A DNA stretch of 6,060 bases from assembly GCA_023395695.1 (NCBI GenBank), contig JAEWYJ010000287.1, forward strand, positions 1 to 6,060, given 5' to 3'. This stretch comes from Bacillota bacterium (GTDB lineage: Bacteria; Bacillota; Clostridia; Oscillospirales; Ruminococcaceae). The notes beneath the pieces were generated by a model, which did not search any database, was not told the origin of the DNA, and saw nothing but the letters and a program-made list of their open reading frames with translations. Every line of letters begins with the position of its first letter. Position 1 is the stretch's first letter. A program made the position numbers and the translations under genes. Below are positions 1 to 6,060 of this stretch, one piece after another.

Positions 1-1283
1 ATATCCCAGACGGCATAGGTCTGGAACGTGACGCCGTTGCCCACACCTGTTTCGGGCTCAAAGGGTATGACGGTATCCTTTAGCCCGCCCACCGCATGCA
101 CAACCGGCACGGTGCCGTAGCGCATGGCAATCATCTGGGCCAGCCCACACGGCTCGGAACGGGACGGCATAAAGAACAGGTCGGCCCCGGCGTAGATGCG
201 GGAGGCCAATGCCGGAGAAAAACCGATGGAGCAATGCACCTTGTCGCTTACCCGTGCGCTCCATTCCTGCATCATCGCTTCAAACGCCGGGTCGCCCGAG
301 CCAAGCACAACCAGCTGCATGTCCAGCTCCGAAATGGCATCCATTGCTTCGCTGATCAGGCCCAAGCCCTTCTGTGGCGTCAGGCGGGTCACCATGCCGA
401 TAAGCGGCACGTCGGCGCGCTGCGGCAGCCCCATCTCTTTTTGCAGGGCGCGCTTATTGATCGCCTTAAACCGCAGCGTTTCATAATCGTAGCCACAGGC
501 CAGCTGCACGTCGGTCTTAGGGTTAAACAGATTGGTATCTATACCGTTGACAATACCGGACAGCTTCTCCTTGCGGGCGACCAGAATATGGTGTAAGCCC
601 GAGGAATAGAACGGGTCAAGAATTTCTTCGGCGTAGCTTTTGCTCACCGTAATAACCCTGTCCGCGCTCTCAATGCCTCCCTTGAGAATATTCAGACAGC
701 CGTCGTAAGCTAAGACCTCACGGAACGCCACATCCAGCCCGAACACACTGCCCAAAATGTAAGGATCGTATTTCCCCTGAAACTCAATGTTATGAATTGA
801 CAGCACCGTTTTAATCGACTCGTAGCCCGGTGTGCGCCGGTAAAGCGCATTCAGATAGAGCGGTACCAATGCTGTGTGCCAGTCGTTTGCGTTAATCACG
901 TCGGGATAAAACCCGATATGCGGCAATGTTTCCAGAACAGCTCTCGAAAAGAAAGCAAAACGCTCGCCGTCGTCGGATGCCCCATATATAGCGTCTCGTT
1001 TAAAATACTGTTCATTATCCAAAAGGTAATAGGTAACCCCGCCGTATGCCCCCTTGAAAATACCGCAGTGGCTGACCCGCCAGCCCAGGGACACGCCGAT
1101 GCTGGTCACAAAGGTCAGTTCCTGACGCAACTGCGCCGGAATTTGCGCATACAGCGGCAGTATCACTCTGGCATCCACCCCGCGGGCAACAAGGGCGACC
1201 GGCAGCGAGCCCATAACGTCGCCTAAGCCGCCAACCTTAACATATGGCAGCGCTTCGGCCGCCGCAAATAAAATTTTCTGCAT
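1..1283 (-). CDS. glgA: Glycogen synthase (ADP-glucose), partial, C-terminal end missing
   Basis: This is a GT5-family glycogen synthase, a cytoplasmic enzyme that transfers glucose from ADP-glucose to the non-reducing end of alpha-1,4-glucan. The frame is open from the ATG at 1283 to the left window edge (427 codons plus two bases) with no stop or frameshift. The protein begins MQKILFAAAEALPYVKVGGL, with the ADP-glucose-binding K-x-G-G-L motif at residues 16-20. SIHNIEFQG carries the GT5 histidine at 164. GMVTRLTPQKGL contains R300 and K305, and SEPCGL contains E377; by my recollection these numbers equal those of the E. coli active-site residues. The N-terminal Rossmann domain spans roughly 2-235 and the second domain starts near 285. 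Family members are about 470-480 residues, so roughly 50 C-terminal residues lie outside the window. It is the fourth gene of the operon, 33 bp after glgD. Identification is very secure. Confidence 0.97.
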   Translation of the reverse strand, partial: MQKILFAAAEALPYVKVGGLGDVMGSLPVALVARGVDARVILPLYAQIPAQLRQELTFVTSIGVSLGWRVSHCGIFKGAYGGVTYYLLDNEQYFKRDAIYGASDDGERFAFFSRAVLETLPHIGFYPDVINANDWHTALVPLYLNALYRRTPGYESIKTVLSIHNIEFQGKYDPYILGSVFGLDVAFREVLAYDGCLNILKGGIESADRVITVSKSYAEEILDPFYSSGLHHILVARKEKLSGIVNGIDTNLFNPKTDVQLACGYDYETLRFKAINKRALQKEMGLPQRADVPLIGMVTRLTPQKGLGLISEAMDAISELDMQLVVLGSGDPAFEAMMQEWSARVSDKVHCSIGFSPALASRIYAGADLFFMPSRSEPCGLAQMIAMRYGTVPVVHAVGGLKDTVIPFEPETGVGNGVTFQTYAVWD

Positions 1284-1291
1284 GGTATCAG

Positions 1292-1297
1292 CCTCCC
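1292..1297 (-). promoter_or_regulatory. Shine-Dalgarno site of glgA
   Basis: On the minus strand this reads GGGAGG, 8 nt before the ATG at 1283. It lies in the 33-bp glgD-glgA gap and fixes the glgA start, which also matches the expected N-terminus of the family. Confidence 0.8.
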
Positions 1298-1316
1298 GTA
1301 TTGTTCTAAAGGCGGG

Positions 1317-2423
1317 TCAGACCACCGCGTTTTTTTCCACAACGAAGGGATGGCACGCGCCGCCGTTGAGCGCATGTCCCTCGGTCACCCGCACATCCTT
1401 GTCAAGAATAACGTTGGAGAGGCTACAGCCCCCTTCGAGAATACAGCCCTGCATGATAATGGAATTGCGCACGACAGCGCCTGCGCCAATGCGTACGTCG
1501 CGGAACAGCACGCTGTTTTCCACCGTGCCCTCAATGCGGCAGCCGTCGGCAATCAGGCTGTTTGCCACGCACCCGTTTTCGCCGTACATGGTGGGTACCG
1601 TATCCTTAATTTTAGTGAGAATATGCGTCTCGGAATTTAAAAGCTGCCTGCGGATACCGGGGTCAAGCAGGTTCATGCTTGCGCCGTAATAATCCCCAAG
1701 GGTGCGAATTTCGGCAAAATAGCCCTGATGCCGGTAGGCATAAAAGCGCTTGCAGGGGAACTTTTTGGCAATATAATCGCGGCCGAGGTCCGACCAGCCA
1801 TAGGTGGTGCCCTGATCGACCAGCTCCAGCAGCACCGACTTTTTCATAATGAAAATTTTGCGCAGCAGCAGGGCGTCTTCACCCTTGCCGCCGGTGTGGC
1901 ACCGGGCGTCGCAAATAATGCCGTCCGCCCCCACCGAGACCTGCGTATCCCCCTGACGCGACAGTCCCTGGGTGCAGACGGTGGTCAGGTCGGCGCCGGA
2001 ATCAATATGCTGCCGCAGCATCTCGCGCAGGTCCACCGTGCAGATCAGGTTTGCGTCGGCCATAATAGCATATTCCGGCAGCAGCCGGTTCAAATAGGTA
2101 TTAAAGTCGGAAAGCGCCTCAAACCGGTTTTGGTAATGGCAGCCCGACTCGTTCATAAACGGAGTCAGCAGCTTGAGTCCCCCGTTTTTGCGGCTTAAAT
2201 CCCAATCCTTTCCGGTTCCAAGGTGATCGGCCAGCGAGGAATAGTGCTTGCGCGCCACCACGGCCACCTCCGGCACCGAGGCGTGTACCAGATTCGAGAG
2301 CATAAAATCAATCAGCCGGTATCGCCCGCCGAACGGCAGCGAGCCCAGCGTGCGCTTTTTAGTCAGAGCGCTGACGCTGTCATCTTCAAAAGAATCGCCA
2401 AACAGAATGCAAAAGGCGTTCAT
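1317..2423 (-). CDS. glgD: GlgD, non-catalytic-type subunit of ADP-glucose pyrophosphorylase
   Basis: This 368-residue paralogue of GlgC is the GlgD type found in Bacillota, where it forms a hetero-oligomer with GlgC and modulates or stabilises it. The nucleotidyltransferase fold is recognisable from GGRYRLIDFMLSN (residues 32-44) and HLGTGKDWDLSRKNGGLK. The C-terminal third, from about residue 265, has the hexapeptide-like repeats of a left-handed beta helix (for example ENSVLFRDVRIGAGAVVRNS). The catalytic signatures are gone. The glycine-rich GGxGxRL loop is replaced by LFGDSFEDDSV (7-17). The metal-binding Asp of GlgC (D129) aligns with N125 in MADANLIC. The GlgC EKP motif has no counterpart, and GlgC D246 aligns with E238 in GYFAEIRT. 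It starts 13 bp after the glgC stop. Independent catalysis is unlikely, which is my inference from these losses. Confidence 0.95.
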   Translation of the reverse strand: MNAFCILFGDSFEDDSVSALTKKRTLGSLPFGGRYRLIDFMLSNLVHASVPEVAVVARKHYSSLADHLGTGKDWDLSRKNGGLKLLTPFMNESGCHYQNRFEALSDFNTYLNRLLPEYAIMADANLICTVDLREMLRQHIDSGADLTTVCTQGLSRQGDTQVSVGADGIICDARCHTGGKGEDALLLRKIFIMKKSVLLELVDQGTTYGWSDLGRDYIAKKFPCKRFYAYRHQGYFAEIRTLGDYYGASMNLLDPGIRRQLLNSETHILTKIKDTVPTMYGENGCVANSLIADGCRIEGTVENSVLFRDVRIGAGAVVRNSIIMQGCILEGGCSLSNVILDKDVRVTEGHALNGGACHPFVVEKNAVV

Positions 2424-2431
2424 GCTATCAT

Positions 2432-2437
2432 CTCCTT
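2432..2437 (-). promoter_or_regulatory. Shine-Dalgarno site of glgD
   Basis: AAGGAG on the minus strand, 8 nt before the glgD ATG, overlaps the last base of the glgC stop codon (2439-2437). A ribosome finishing glgC would be positioned directly on it, which suggests coupled translation of the two subunits. Confidence 0.75.
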
Positions 2438-3642
2438 TATTTTACCACCGCAGAAATCATTTGCTTAGGCAGCACAACCTGCCCGCTTTTGATGACCGCG
2501 CCCTGTCCGACCACGGCAATGCCCCACGCGTCGCGGTTGGGGTACTCCTCCGGGGACGCGCCCACAATAGCGCCGTCCTCAACCACAACGTCGTCGGCCA
2601 GAATAGCGTAGCGCACTTTGGCGTCCTTGCCGATGCGAACATTTTTCATCAGCACCGAATATTCGGCGCTGCTGCCTTGCCCAATCTCCACGTCGGAAAA
2701 GAGCACGCTGTAGTTAAGCCGTCCGTTCATCTCGCAGCCCTCAGTCAGCATCGAGTGAATAATTTTGGCGTCTTGGCCCACGTACTGCGGGCGGGTGGGC
2801 GCATGCCGGGAATAAATGCGCCAGAGCGGGTCGCTCAAATTCAGCGGAAGGTTCGGGTTTAAAAGGTCCATGTTGGCTTCCCACAGCGAGTCGATGGTAC
2901 CGACGTCCTTCCAATAGCCCTGAAACGGAAAGGCGAACACCAGCTCATTGTTTTGAATCATCGCGGGGATAATATTCTTGCCAAAATCCTTTTCAGAAGC
3001 GGGGTTCGCCTCATCCTCGGTCAGGTAGCGCCGCATTTTCTCCCATGTAAAGATATAAATGCCCATAGACGCCTTGGTGGATTTGGGTTGCTGAGGCTTC
3101 TCCTCAAATTCGTAGACCGACGCGTCGTCTCGGGTGTTCATAATGCCAAAGCGACCGGCCTCCTCAATTGGAACCTCGAGCACCGCAATGGTGATGTCGG
3201 CATTTTTCTCCTTGTGGAAGGCCAGCATATTGCGGTAATCCATTTTGTAGATGTGGTCGCCCGACAGCACCAGCACATATTCCGGGTGGTACTGCTCAAT
3301 AAAGTTCATGTTCTGATAAATGGCGTTGGCGGTACCCGCGTACCATTGGCTTGCCTTGCCTGAAACATAGGGCGGTAAAATATGTACGCCGCCGGTCATG
3401 CGGTCAAGATCCCACGGCTGGCCGTTGCCAATGTAGCTGTTAAGCTCAAGCGGCTTATACTGTGTCAGCACGCCGACGGTATCAATGCCGGAATTTGAGC
3501 AGTTGGACAGCGTAAAGTCAATAATCCGGTATTTGCCGCCGAAGGGTACGGCGGGCTTGGCCCTCTCGCTCGTCAGAATGTGCAGCCTGTTTCCCTGGCC
3601 GCCCGCAAGCAGCATGGCGATCATTTCTTTTTTAGTGGCCAT
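2437..3642 (-). CDS. glgC: Glucose-1-phosphate adenylyltransferase (ADP-glucose pyrophosphorylase), catalytic subunit
   Basis: GlgC converts ATP and glucose-1-phosphate to ADP-glucose and pyrophosphate, the committed step of bacterial glycogen synthesis, in the cytoplasm. The 401-residue length is typical of the Bacillota form. The N-terminal domain has the nucleotide-binding loop [10 protein letters not shown] (11-20), [20 protein letters not shown], the GDHIYKMD motif with catalytic D129, FEEKP with the sugar-phosphate-binding K182, and YWKDVGT with D246. From about residue 285 the repeats of a left-handed beta helix follow ([24 protein letters not shown]). The whole chain closely resembles Bacillus subtilis GlgC as I recall it. 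Residue 26 is Glu where E. coli has the fructose-1,6-bisphosphate-binding Lys39. The ATG lies inside glgB (11-bp overlap), and glgD follows after 13 bp, as expected for partners in one complex. Confidence 0.97.
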   Translation of the reverse strand: MATKKEMIAMLLAGGQGNRLHILTSERAKPAVPFGGKYRIIDFTLSNCSNSGIDTVGVLTQYKPLELNSYIGNGQPWDLDRMTGGVHILPPYVSGKASQWYAGTANAIYQNMNFIEQYHPEYVLVLSGDHIYKMDYRNMLAFHKEKNADITIAVLEVPIEEAGRFGIMNTRDDASVYEFEEKPQQPKSTKASMGIYIFTWEKMRRYLTEDEANPASEKDFGKNIIPAMIQNNELVFAFPFQGYWKDVGTIDSLWEANMDLLNPNLPLNLSDPLWRIYSRHAPTRPQYVGQDAKIIHSMLTEGCEMNGRLNYSVLFSDVEIGQGSSAEYSVLMKNVRIGKDAKVRYAILADDVVVEDGAIVGASPEEYPNRDAWGIAVVGQGAVIKSGQVVLPKQMISAVVK

Positions 3643-5569
3643 CGTTTATACCATCCTTTCGGAAATGTTTTGCGTCAGATTGTTTGCCCTTGGGCCGCGC
3701 CGCAGGCTTATAGAGAAAAATGGTTGAAAAGGCCGGCAGTGTCAGGCTGATATGCTGTTTAAAGCCGTGCAACCCGCCCTTTTGCGCCAGACAGCGCCCG
3801 TTTTGCAGCCCCATGCCGCCAAACTCCAGATGGTCGGATGAAAAAACCTCGGTGTAATAGCCCCGGTTGGGGACGCCGAGCCTGTAACCGGAACGGATTA
3901 GAGAGGAGAAATTGCAGACCACCAGCATTTTATTGCCGGCGTCGTCCAGACGCATGAAGGCCAGCACATTGTTCTGCGTATCGTCCAGACTGATCCACTT
4001 AAAACCCGCCCAGCTGTGGTCGTTTTGCCATAGCGCAGGCTGCGCACGGTAAAACAGGTTGAGCGCCCGGACAAATGCACGATGCTGCCGGTGCGCTTCA
4101 AATTCCAGCAGGCACCAGTCCAGCTCGGTATCCTCGTCCCACTCCTTAAACTGGGCCAGCTCCGCGCCCATAAAGACCAGCTTTTTACCTGGGTGTCCGT
4201 ACATATAGCCCAGATAGGCCCGCAGGTTAGAAAATTTATCGCGGTACGCCCCCGGCATCTTATCAACAAGCGCGTGTTTTCCGTGCACAACCTCGTCGTG
4301 CGAGAGTGGCAGCACATAGTTTTCGGAAAACGCATAGGTTAAAGGAAAGGTCAGTTTATCCTGCTCATATTTGCGAAAAAACGGGTCGGTAGACATATAA
4401 CGCAGCGAATCGTTCATCCAGCCCATATTCCACTTGTAGTTAAAGCCCAGACCGCCCTTGTCCACTGGGCCGGTGACCATTGGCCACGAGGTCGATTCCT
4501 CGGCCACCATCATAATACCCGGGCATTCAAGAAACGCGTGGGCGTTGAGCGCCTTGAGAAACTCCGCCGCTTCCAGATTGCCGTTGCCGCCAAAGCGGTT
4601 CGGCTTCCATTCCCCGGCCTTGCGTCCATAATCCAGGTACAGCATCGAGGCCACCGCATCCACCCGCAGCCCGTCCATATGGTATTCTTTAAGCCAGTAG
4701 CAGGCGCTTGAAATCAGAAAGCTGCGCACCTCGCTTTTGCCGTAATCAAAAATACGGGTGTTCCAGTCCAGATGCTCCCGCATGACGGGGTCGGCATATT
4801 CGTAGCAGCAGGCGCCATCAAATTCATACAGGCCGTGGGCGTCCTTTGGAAAGTGCGCAGGAACCCAGTCGAGCAGCACGCCAATGCCCGCCTGATGGCA
4901 GGCGTCCACAAACGCCATCAGCCCGTGGGGCGTCCCATAGCGCGAGGAGGGGGCAAAATATCCGGTTACCTGATAGCCCCAGGACTTGTCATAGGGGTAC
5001 TCGCTCATCGGCATCAGCTCAATGTGGGTATAGCCCAGCTCCTTTATGTAGGGAATCAGTTCCGCGGCCATCTTCGCGTAGTCCATCACGTTGCCGTCGG
5101 AATACCGGCGCCAGGAACCAAAGTGCAGCTCGTATATGTTGACGGGGGCTTTATAGGGCGCCTGCCGGGCGGTCATCCATTCGGCATCCCCCCAGGTATA
5201 GCCCGACAGCGCATAGACCTTGGAGGCGGTACCGGGCCGGGTTTCGCTGTGAAAAGCAAAGGGATCGGCCTTTAAAAGCGTTTGACCCTGCCGGGTCACA
5301 ATAACATATTTGTAGGCGTCATACGGCTGCACACCGGGCACGGTGCATTCAAAAATTCCGCCGGGCGTCACGCGGCGGGCGCGGTGACGGTCGGTTGCCC
5401 AGTCGCAGAAGTCGCCCGTCACAAAAACCTGTGCGGCCTTTGGCGCCCAGACCCGAAACACATACCCTTCCTCAGAGCGGTGTGCCCCCAGATAATCATA
5501 GCTGTGATAATTGGTTCCCTCATGAAATAGATATTCCGCAAGGTTTTGTTTTTTGTCGGCTTGCCGCAT
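3632..5569 (-). CDS. glgB: 1,4-alpha-glucan (glycogen) branching enzyme, GH13
   Basis: GlgB cleaves an alpha-1,4 chain and re-attaches the segment as an alpha-1,6 branch. The 645-residue protein is the short form without the extra N-terminal module of E. coli GlgB. A CBM48 domain covers about residues 27-115 ([19 protein letters not shown]), the GH13 barrel about 145-520, and a C-terminal beta domain extends to about 625. The conserved GH13 regions are intact: [10 protein letters not shown] (D234, H239), [12 protein letters not shown] with nucleophile D304, [10 protein letters not shown] with acid/base E357, and [11 protein letters not shown] with D425. The distances between D234, D304, E357 and D425 (70, 53, 68) match my recollection of E. 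coli GlgB. Two details are less usual: GGNGNLEA (327-334) where GGRENLEA is common, and a basic, hydrophilic tail of about 20 residues (from [12 protein letters not shown]), the end of which is encoded in the glgC overlap. It is the first gene of the operon. Confidence 0.97.
   Translation of the reverse strand: MRQADKKQNLAEYLFHEGTNYHSYDYLGAHRSEEGYVFRVWAPKAAQVFVTGDFCDWATDRHRARRVTPGGIFECTVPGVQPYDAYKYVIVTRQGQTLLKADPFAFHSETRPGTASKVYALSGYTWGDAEWMTARQAPYKAPVNIYELHFGSWRRYSDGNVMDYAKMAAELIPYIKELGYTHIELMPMSEYPYDKSWGYQVTGYFAPSSRYGTPHGLMAFVDACHQAGIGVLLDWVPAHFPKDAHGLYEFDGACCYEYADPVMREHLDWNTRIFDYGKSEVRSFLISSACYWLKEYHMDGLRVDAVASMLYLDYGRKAGEWKPNRFGGNGNLEAAEFLKALNAHAFLECPGIMMVAEESTSWPMVTGPVDKGGLGFNYKWNMGWMNDSLRYMSTDPFFRKYEQDKLTFPLTYAFSENYVLPLSHDEVVHGKHALVDKMPGAYRDKFSNLRAYLGYMYGHPGKKLVFMGAELAQFKEWDEDTELDWCLLEFEAHRQHRAFVRALNLFYRAQPALWQNDHSWAGFKWISLDDTQNNVLAFMRLDDAGNKMLVVCNFSSLIRSGYRLGVPNRGYYTEVFSSDHLEFGGMGLQNGRCLAQKGGLHGFKQHISLTLPAFSTIFLYKPAARPKGKQSDAKHFRKDGINDGH
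3654..3659 (-). promoter_or_regulatory. Shine-Dalgarno site of glgC inside glgB, wide spacing
   Basis: AAAGGA on the minus strand lies within the last codons of glgB, 11 nt before the glgC ATG at 3642. The spacing is longer than usual, and the start codon precedes the glgB stop. Both fit initiation helped by ribosomes terminating on glgB. The next in-frame ATG (residue 7) has no comparable site and lies very close to the nucleotide-binding loop. Confidence 0.55.
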
Positions 5570-5576
5570 TTTTATG

Positions 5577-5585
5577 CCCCCCTTT
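5577..5585 (-). promoter_or_regulatory. Shine-Dalgarno site of glgB
   Basis: On the minus strand this reads AAAGGGGGG, ending 7 nt before the glgB ATG at 5569. It is a G-rich variant of AAAGGAGG with good spacing and supports this start codon, after which the protein reads [10 protein letters not shown]. Confidence 0.7.
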
Positions 5586-5603
5586 GAAAAAAATCGTTTT
5601 CTT

Positions 5604-5622
5604 TGCCAGTCTCAGGACGGCA
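5604..5622 (-). other. Possible stem-loop in the glgB leader
   Basis: In the leftward RNA, TGCC-GTC, loop CTGA, GAC, a bulged T, then GGCA can form a 7-bp stem. A run of seven U follows (+ strand 5587-5593), but 10-11 nt of A-rich sequence separates it from the stem, so it is not a standard intrinsic terminator. It may have no function. Confidence 0.25.
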
Positions 5623-5698
5623 TCGGCGCTATTTTTGGGAATTTTACATAAACCTTATATAAACTAAACAAAACATTATTTATGCTACGGCGTCTTTA

Positions 5699-5712
5699 TG
5701 TAATATTTTACA
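5699..5712. repeat. Perfect inverted repeat TGTAA-N4-TTACA, candidate operator
   Basis: TGTAA at 5699-5703 and TTACA at 5708-5712 are exact reverse complements around TATT. The element covers the candidate -10 box of the glgB promoter, where a repressor would act. The arms are only 5 bp and the surroundings are AT-rich, so chance is a real alternative. It does not match the catabolite repression (cre) consensus. Confidence 0.3.
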
Positions 5713-5733
5713 ATATAATGTGCAAAATTTAAA
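5705..5733 (-). promoter_or_regulatory. Candidate sigma-A promoter of the glgBCDA operon
   Basis: On the minus strand a TTTAAA box (5733-5728, four of six to TTGACA) is separated by 17 nt from TAAAAT (5710-5705, five of six to TATAAT). A/T tracts at about 5734-5770 lie immediately upstream, like an UP element. Transcription would start near 5698, leaving a leader of about 125 nt. Several other weak pairs exist in this AT-rich stretch, for example TTGCAC-N17-TACATA, so the exact position is uncertain. Confidence 0.35.
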
Positions 5734-5842
5734 GAGGTTTTTTGCTTTTTTATGATTTTGTTTTCTAATTGTAAGAATGCTGTATTTTTTAACCGGCCGT
5801 GCTAACTATGGTGTAAATTGCCGCCTAAAGTCGGGGAAAAGA

Positions 5843-5871
5843 TTGAAAAAAACGGAAAAATATAGTATGAT
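5843..5871 (+). promoter_or_regulatory. Sigma-A promoter of the rightward GH13-like gene
   Basis: TTGAAA (5843-5848) and TATGAT (5866-5871) are each one base from consensus and separated by the ideal 17 bp. The start site would be near 5878, giving a short leader of about 20 nt that leads directly into the Shine-Dalgarno site at 5887. This is the clearest promoter in the window. Confidence 0.75.
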
Positions 5872-5886
5872 CAGAGTCAAATTCGT

Positions 5887-5892
5887 AGGAGG
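5887..5892 (+). promoter_or_regulatory. Shine-Dalgarno site of the rightward GH13-like gene
   Basis: A perfect AGGAGG, 5 nt before the ATG at 5898, fixes the start of the rightward gene. Confidence 0.85.
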
Positions 5893-5897
5893 CCGCT

Positions 5898-6060
5898 ATG
5901 ACCATTCTGTTTGATTCCCAAAAGACGGACAGCAAAAAGCCTTTTGGTGCTGCCAAAACCGGTCAGGCTGTCTGTTTTTGCGTCCGGTGCGACAGCCCCG
6001 CCGCCGCCGTGCAGCTTATTGTGCGCAACGATGCAGGTACCTTTGAGCAGCGTGTTACAC
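5898..6060 (+). CDS. Probable GH13-family alpha-glucan hydrolase (amylase/pullulanase type), N-terminal fragment
   Basis: The frame is open from the ATG to the right window edge (54 codons plus one base), with near-consensus promoter and ribosome-binding signals in front, so a real gene starts here. The fragment begins MTILFDSQKTDSKKPFGAAK and continues with alternating hydrophobic residues (AVCFCVRCDSP, AVQLIVRNDAG), as expected for a beta-sandwich module. A K-x-PFGA stretch followed by a short beta-rich domain resembles the N-terminal domain of GH13 alpha-amylase or amylopullulanase-type proteins of Clostridia. No catalytic motif is inside the window, so the assignment rests on this resemblance and on divergence from glgBCDA. 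There is no signal peptide, which points to a cytoplasmic enzyme acting on stored glycogen or imported maltodextrin. Another carbohydrate-active enzyme with a similar N-terminal domain is possible. Confidence 0.6.
   Translation, partial: MTILFDSQKTDSKKPFGAAKTGQAVCFCVRCDSPAAAVQLIVRNDAGTFEQRVT

Larger units (their letters stand above)
5570..5897. other. AT-rich divergent intergenic region between glgB and the GH13-like gene
   Basis: This 328-bp stretch contains no credible gene. It is far more AT-rich than its neighbours, with runs of A and T especially around 5640-5790. It holds the start signals of two divergent transcripts: a strong candidate promoter for the rightward gene at its right end, and a weaker candidate for the leftward operon near 5705-5733. 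The latter would give glgB a leader of about 125 nt. I see no tRNA-like, T-box or recognisable riboswitch pattern in it. Confidence 0.8.

Noticed and set aside
58..264. Minus-strand open frame of 68 codons inside glgA
   Set aside because: It is out of frame with glgA, whose own frame here carries the E377 motif and is continuous to the window edge; it is a shadow frame.
96..596. Open frame on the plus strand opposite glgA, and similar plus-strand frames opposite glgD (1728-2198), glgC (2953-3363) and glgB (4772-5275)
   Set aside because: They lie antisense to well-conserved genes, have no ribosome-binding site or recognisable product, and are expected by chance in GC-rich coding DNA.
1293..1316. 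Possible hairpin (CCCG with CGGG) in the glgD-glgA gap, considered as a terminator or a mask on the glgA ribosome-binding site
   Set aside because: Only 4 bp pair, the loop is 14 nt and the stem cannot be extended; there is no U tract.
5714..5719. A perfect TATAAT on the plus strand
   Set aside because: No acceptable -35 box lies 16-18 bp upstream, and the promoter at 5843-5871 is much better placed for the rightward gene.
5752..5805. A 17-codon plus-strand frame in the intergenic region, preceded by AAAGAGG, considered as a leader peptide
   Set aside because: The purine stretch is about 14 nt from the ATG, too far for good initiation, and the strong rightward promoter lies downstream of it.
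5570..5897. Search for catabolite-repression (cre) sites, riboswitches, T-box or tRNA-like structures
   Set aside because: The nearest cre-like string (TGTAAATTGCC at 5813) lacks the central CG, and no riboswitch or RNA gene signature is visible by eye.
1..6060. Insertion sequences, CRISPR repeats, prophage or defence genes
   Set aside because: All space outside the intergenic region is filled by four contiguous metabolic genes and one gene start; there are no terminal repeats, transposase motifs or spaced repeats.

Overview
The window holds a glycogen biosynthesis operon on the minus strand, in the order glgB - glgC - glgD - glgA (right to left, 5569 down to 1). An AT-rich divergent promoter region (5570-5897) follows, and then the first 54 codons of a plus-strand gene that looks like a glycoside hydrolase family 13 (GH13) enzyme. 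glgA runs off the left edge and the GH13-like gene runs off the right edge.

Organism: a member of the Bacillota, most likely a fairly GC-rich anaerobe of the class Clostridia (Oscillospirales/Ruminococcaceae-like). The main reason is the pair of a catalytic GlgC and a degenerate paralogue GlgD, an arrangement essentially confined to Bacillota. Supporting signs are strong purine-rich Shine-Dalgarno sites, a near-consensus sigma-A promoter, and GC-rich genes beside a sharply AT-rich intergenic region. The genus cannot be determined from this sequence.

Layout: 1-1283 (-) glgA, glycogen synthase, lacking only its C-terminal end; 1317-2423 (-) glgD, the non-catalytic-looking ADP-glucose pyrophosphorylase subunit; 2437-3642 (-) glgC, the catalytic subunit; 3632-5569 (-) glgB, branching enzyme, overlapping glgC by 11 bp; 5570-5897 intergenic, with a convincing promoter for the rightward gene and a weaker candidate for glgB; 5898-6060 (+) start of the GH13-like gene.

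How the genes work together: GlgC, probably with GlgD, makes ADP-glucose from glucose-1-phosphate and ATP. GlgA adds the glucose to growing alpha-1,4 chains. GlgB cuts and re-attaches chain segments as alpha-1,6 branches. The divergent gene may encode an enzyme that hydrolyses alpha-glucans, which would put synthesis and breakdown back to back. The tight spacing (11-bp overlap, 13-bp gap, 33-bp gap) indicates one glgBCDA transcript. No glgP or glgX is visible.

I found no RNA gene, mobile element, CRISPR array or sign of an undescribed system. This is an ordinary core-metabolism locus, and the points worth a second look are modest: active-site losses in GlgD, the GlgC activator-site residue, and a palindrome lying on the candidate glgB promoter.
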